From assembly GCA_946480695.1 (NCBI GenBank), contig CAMLKG010000003.1, forward strand, positions 124,001 to 188,000: 64,000 nucleotides of DNA. The letters run 5' to 3'. The position numbers were made by a program, and so were the translations under genes. How positions within the stretch are numbered: the first letter of the stretch is position 1; every line of letters starts with the position of its first letter. This DNA comes from an uncultured Cellvibrio sp. GTDB taxonomy: Bacteria > Pseudomonadota > Gammaproteobacteria > Pseudomonadales > Cellvibrionaceae. The notes below the pieces were generated by a model. That model saw only the letters and a program-made list of their open reading frames with translations. It made no database searches and was not told the DNA's origin. Positions 61,419-64,000 of this stretch are shown here, in pieces.

Positions 61419-62822
61419 ATGAATAGCGTCCATGAAAGCTTAACCGCGTTTGCGTATCTGGTGGCTGCAATTTTATTTATTCTCGCATTGCGGGGTTTGT
61501 CATCCCCGGAATCGTCACGCCGTGGCAATACGCTTGGCATGACGGGTATGGCAATCGCCATCGTTACTACAATGTTAAGTCCGGAAATTGTTTCCTACGG
61601 CTGGATTTTTTTGGCGCTCGCCATAGGTGCGGTAATCGGTATTTTTATCGCGCGAAAAATTGCCATGACCGCCATGCCGCAATTGGTGGCGGCATTTCAC
61701 AGCCTGGTGGGAATGGCGGCGGTGTTGGTGGCGGGTGCGGCATTTAGCAACCCGCTCGCATTTGGTATTGCCGATAGCAACGGTGAAATTTTTATCGCCA
61801 GCCGTATTGAAATGGGCTTGGGTGTGGTGATTGGTGCAATTACCTTTTCAGGTTCGATCATCGCGTTTACCAAATTACAGGGCCTGGTGTCCGGCAAACC
61901 AATTGTGTTCGGCGGCCAGCATTTGCTGAATGCGTTGCTTGGTTTGTTCATTGTCGGATTGATTATTTATTTTTGCCTTGACCAGTCACCCTGGATTTTC
62001 TGGAGCATGACGGCACTGGCATTTTTAATTGGTGTGCTGCTGATTATTCCCATCGGCGGGGCCGATATGCCCGTGGTGGTTTCCATGCTCAACTCCTATT
62101 CAGGCTGGGCCGCCGCCGGTATCGGTTTTACCTTACATAACAATGCGCTAATTGTAACTGGTGCACTAGTCGGCTCGTCGGGTGCCATTCTTTCCTATAT
62201 CATGTGCAAAGGCATGAACCGCTCATTTTTCAATGTGATCCTGGGTGGTTTTGGTGCGGATGCAACAGCAATGGCGAGCAGCGGCGGTGAAGATCGCCCG
62301 GTAAAACAAGGTAGTGCCGAAGATGCGGCATTCATTATGAAAAATGCCGGCTCGGTCATTATTGTTCCTGGCTATGGCATGGCGGTGGCACAAGCCCAAC
62401 ATGCGTTACGCGAAATGGCCGATGAATTAAAACAGGCGGGCGTGAAAGTGAGTTACGCCATCCATCCCGTTGCGGGGCGTATGCCTGGCCATATGAATGT
62501 ATTGCTCGCCGAAGCCAATGTGCCTTATGACGAAGTATTTGAGCTGGAAGATATTAACAATGAATTCCAAACGGCCGATGTAGCCTTTGTCATCGGTGCG
62601 AATGACGTAACCAATCCCGCCGCAAAAACCAATCCGCAAAGCCCGATTTTCGGTATGCCGATTCTGGAAGTGGAAAAGGCGCGCACCGTGCTATTTGTAA
62701 AGCGCTCCATGGCCTCGGGTTACTCCGGTGTCGAGAACGAATTATTCCATCGTGACAACACCATGATGTTGTTTGGGGATGCAAAAAAGATGGTGGAAGC
62801 CATTGTAAAAAATATTGCCTAG
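61419..62822 (+). CDS. pntB: NAD(P) transhydrogenase subunit beta (PntB)
   Basis: A 467-residue subunit: about nine membrane helices (1-265) and the NADP(H)-binding domain III with IVPGYGMAVAQAQH, HPVAGRMPGHMNVLLAEA and GANDVTNPAA. Together with the two alpha parts it drives NADH to NADPH with the proton gradient. The location beside uronate catabolism is suggestive, since the two uronate branches use different nucleotides. Confidence 0.97.
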   Translation: MNSVHESLTAFAYLVAAILFILALRGLSSPESSRRGNTLGMTGMAIAIVTTMLSPEIVSYGWIFLALAIGAVIGIFIARKIAMTAMPQLVAAFHSLVGMAAVLVAGAAFSNPLAFGIADSNGEIFIASRIEMGLGVVIGAITFSGSIIAFTKLQGLVSGKPIVFGGQHLLNALLGLFIVGLIIYFCLDQSPWIFWSMTALAFLIGVLLIIPIGGADMPVVVSMLNSYSGWAAAGIGFTLHNNALIVTGALVGSSGAILSYIMCKGMNRSFFNVILGGFGADATAMASSGGEDRPVKQGSAEDAAFIMKNAGSVIIVPGYGMAVAQAQHALREMADELKQAGVKVSYAIHPVAGRMPGHMNVLLAEANVPYDEVFELEDINNEFQTADVAFVIGANDVTNPAAKTNPQSPIFGMPILEVEKARTVLFVKRSMASGYSGVENELFHRDNTMMLFGDAKKMVEAIVKNIA

Positions 62823-62869
62823 CGGTTTGTTACCAAGCAGTTTTGTTTGTGTGAGTTATGGAGCCCCTG

Positions 62870-62902
62870 GAGTGCCGCTCGGCGAGGGCACTCATTTTTT
62901 TC
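62870..62902 (+). terminator. Rho-independent terminator after pntB
   Basis: GAGTGCC pairs with GGCACTC around a 10-base loop and is followed by ATTTTTTT, about 50 bases after the pntB stop. It ends the pnt operon before the VOC gene. Confidence 0.85.
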
Positions 62903-62931
62903 AATTAGCTCCGTTGTCAGGATTGGAATTT

Positions 62932-63327
62932 ATGAAGATAGAACATTTTGCGGTAAACGTAGCCGACCCCATTGCTATGGCGGATTGGTACGTAACACAC
63001 CTGGGGCTGAGCCTAGTACGCAAGCAGGAAGGCGGTGCCAATACGCATTTCCTGGCGGATGATTCCGGTGATGTGATGATTGAAATTTATAACAATCCGC
63101 CAGACCAGGTTCCCGATTATAAAAACATGAATCCTTTGTTATTGCATTTGGCATTTGTATGCGAAAACCCGGAACAAAAACGCGCGGAGCTGGAAGCAGC
63201 GGGGGCGACCTTTGCGGAAGAGGTACATATCAAAGACGGCTCGCATCTGGTAATGATGCGCGACCCTTGGGGCCTGGCAATCCAGTTGTGTAAACGCGGG
63301 AATAAAATGCTGAAGTTCCAGCAATGA
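62932..63327 (+). CDS. VOC (glyoxalase-like) family protein
   Basis: A 131-residue protein of the vicinal-oxygen-chelate fold with two beta-alpha-beta-beta-beta units, starting MKIEHFAVNVADPIAMADWYVTHLGLSLV and ending with RDPWGLAIQLCKR. Candidate metal ligands are His5, His73 and Glu/Gln near the end. Members include glyoxalases, isomerases and dioxygenases; substrate is unknown. It starts 30 bases after the pnt terminator, so its promoter must overlap the hairpin unless the transcript reads through. Position within the pectin locus suggests a sugar-acid role, without proof. Confidence 0.85.
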   Translation: MKIEHFAVNVADPIAMADWYVTHLGLSLVRKQEGGANTHFLADDSGDVMIEIYNNPPDQVPDYKNMNPLLLHLAFVCENPEQKRAELEAAGATFAEEVHIKDGSHLVMMRDPWGLAIQLCKRGNKMLKFQQ

Positions 63328-63492
63328 TTTGTTAGCGGAATTAACGCGGGAATGTGAGTTTGCTGTTCGGGAATAAGTTTCACAACCCTGGAGTCATGGA
63401 TGACGACACATGGATGACCACAGGAAGCCCCATGGAGGGTTATGCGTGTTTGAAAACCTATTCCCGTACAACAAACGGATTTGAGGCAAACA

Positions 63493-63523
63493 AGCACTTC
63501 GAAGGTGCCCCTTCCAAAGTGCT
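63493..63523 (-). terminator. Terminator of the KDG kinase gene
   Basis: AGCACTT with AAGTGCT enclosing GAAGG with CCTTC gives a 12-bp stem with one mismatch. On the minus strand it is followed by TGTTTG, 17 bases after the kinase stop. Confidence 0.65.
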
Positions 63524-63539
63524 CATGTATTAATACGGC

Positions 63540-64000
63540 CTAGGCGCCAAGTTCTTTATCAAAAACAGCTTTATCAATAATCGCACCGCGGTGGCGGATG
63601 ATAATACCGGCGCAGCGAATCCCCTGTTTGGCAGAATCCTCAATGGATTTTTTCTGTATGCGGCCCGCGAGATAACCCGCGTTAAAAGTATCGCCTGCGC
63701 CTGTGGTGTCGATAACGCCCTGTACCGGTGGAACAGGAACACGAATTTCCCCATCGGGAGTAATGATTACCGCATCATCTGCACCGCGTTTTAACACCAG
63801 TTCCGATAATCGGTAAGCAGAATAGCGCTCCTTGCAGCCTTCAATGGTTTCATCGCCCCACAACAATTGCTCGTCATCCAGTGTAAGCAATGCGATATCG
63901 GTATATTGCATGATCGCAAGCATAGCCTGTTGCGCTTCAAATTTGTCGCGCCACAACCGGGGGCGATAATTACTGTCAAACGCGATGATCACATTCTGGT
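63540..64000 (-). CDS. kdgK: 2-keto-3-deoxygluconate kinase, N-terminus beyond the window
   Basis: The C-terminal 153 codons of a PfkB-family sugar kinase; the frame stays open to the window edge. The KdgK-like segment FDSNYRPRLW is near the start of the visible part and the PfkB signature DTTGAGDTFNAGYLAGR holds the catalytic Asp and anion hole. KdgK phosphorylates 2-keto-3-deoxygluconate, the product of both UxaA and KduD, for cleavage to pyruvate and glyceraldehyde 3-phosphate. Ribokinase-like specificity cannot be fully excluded without the N-terminal part. Confidence 0.88.
   Translation of the reverse strand, partial: QNVIIAFDSNYRPRLWRDKFEAQQAMLAIMQYTDIALLTLDDEQLLWGDETIEGCKERYSAYRLSELVLKRGADDAVIITPDGEIRVPVPPVQGVIDTTGAGDTFNAGYLAGRIQKKSIEDSAKQGIRCAGIIIRHRGAIIDKAVFDKELGA

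Overview
The window looks like chromosomal DNA from a plant-polysaccharide-degrading gammaproteobacterium, most likely Cellvibrio or a close relative in the Cellvibrionaceae. This is an inference. It rests on a serine-rich lipoprotein linker, a TonB-receptor-driven pectin locus, a PEP-CTERM protein, many c-di-GMP proteins, and the Pseudomonas-like ubiE-ubiJ-ubiB and three-subunit pnt arrangements. No rRNA, tRNA, CRISPR array or intact insertion sequence was seen.

Layout. 0-4 kb (mostly minus strand): a cut-off Ser-rich lipoprotein, TRAP transporter membrane subunits dctM/dctQ without a binding protein, and an M48 protease/TPR lipoprotein. 4-10 kb (plus): a DUF4265 protein, yaaA, a response regulator with a PilZ-like tail, then a porin-like protein, a PstS-like periplasmic protein and a membrane diguanylate cyclase as a probable sensory unit. 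10-13.3 kb: tpiA, fba and fbp, preceded by LacI-type operators and a possible 68-residue protein. 13.2-24.4 kb: a giant alpha-2-macroglobulin lipoprotein (minus), then a membrane LytTR regulator and a three-subunit periplasmic molybdenum aldehyde oxidase (plus). 24.5-28.6 kb (minus): an Orn/Lys/Arg decarboxylase, a PEP-CTERM protein and a phospholipase-A2-like secreted protein. 28.7-38.8 kb (plus): ubiE-ubiJ-ubiB, a receiver-GGDEF-EAL protein with its likely hybrid kinase, then galT-galK. 39.2-39.8 kb: a small membrane protein.

39.8-48.3 kb is an accessory island, visibly richer in A+T than its surroundings. It carries a 2,432-residue secreted SpvB/RHS protein whose C-terminus is a barnase-type RNase, followed six bases later by a barstar-family immunity gene. 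Beyond that lie a decayed and an intact copy of what appears to be one small cysteine-containing protein family.

48.4-64 kb is a pectin-utilisation locus: kduD, kduI, a DUF4861-GH105 lipoprotein, a TonB receptor and a GH28 polygalacturonase (minus); uxaA, the split NAD(P) transhydrogenase and a VOC protein (plus); and a cut-off 2-keto-3-deoxygluconate kinase (minus). Uptake and depolymerisation feed two branches (unsaturated uronides through KduI/KduD, galacturonate through UxaA) that meet at 2-keto-3-deoxygluconate. The 780-bp control region between GH28 and uxaA holds three LacI-type operators and a strong terminator with no gene before it, which suggests a small RNA. Similar operators precede tpiA-fba-fbp, which hints at a shared sugar regulon.
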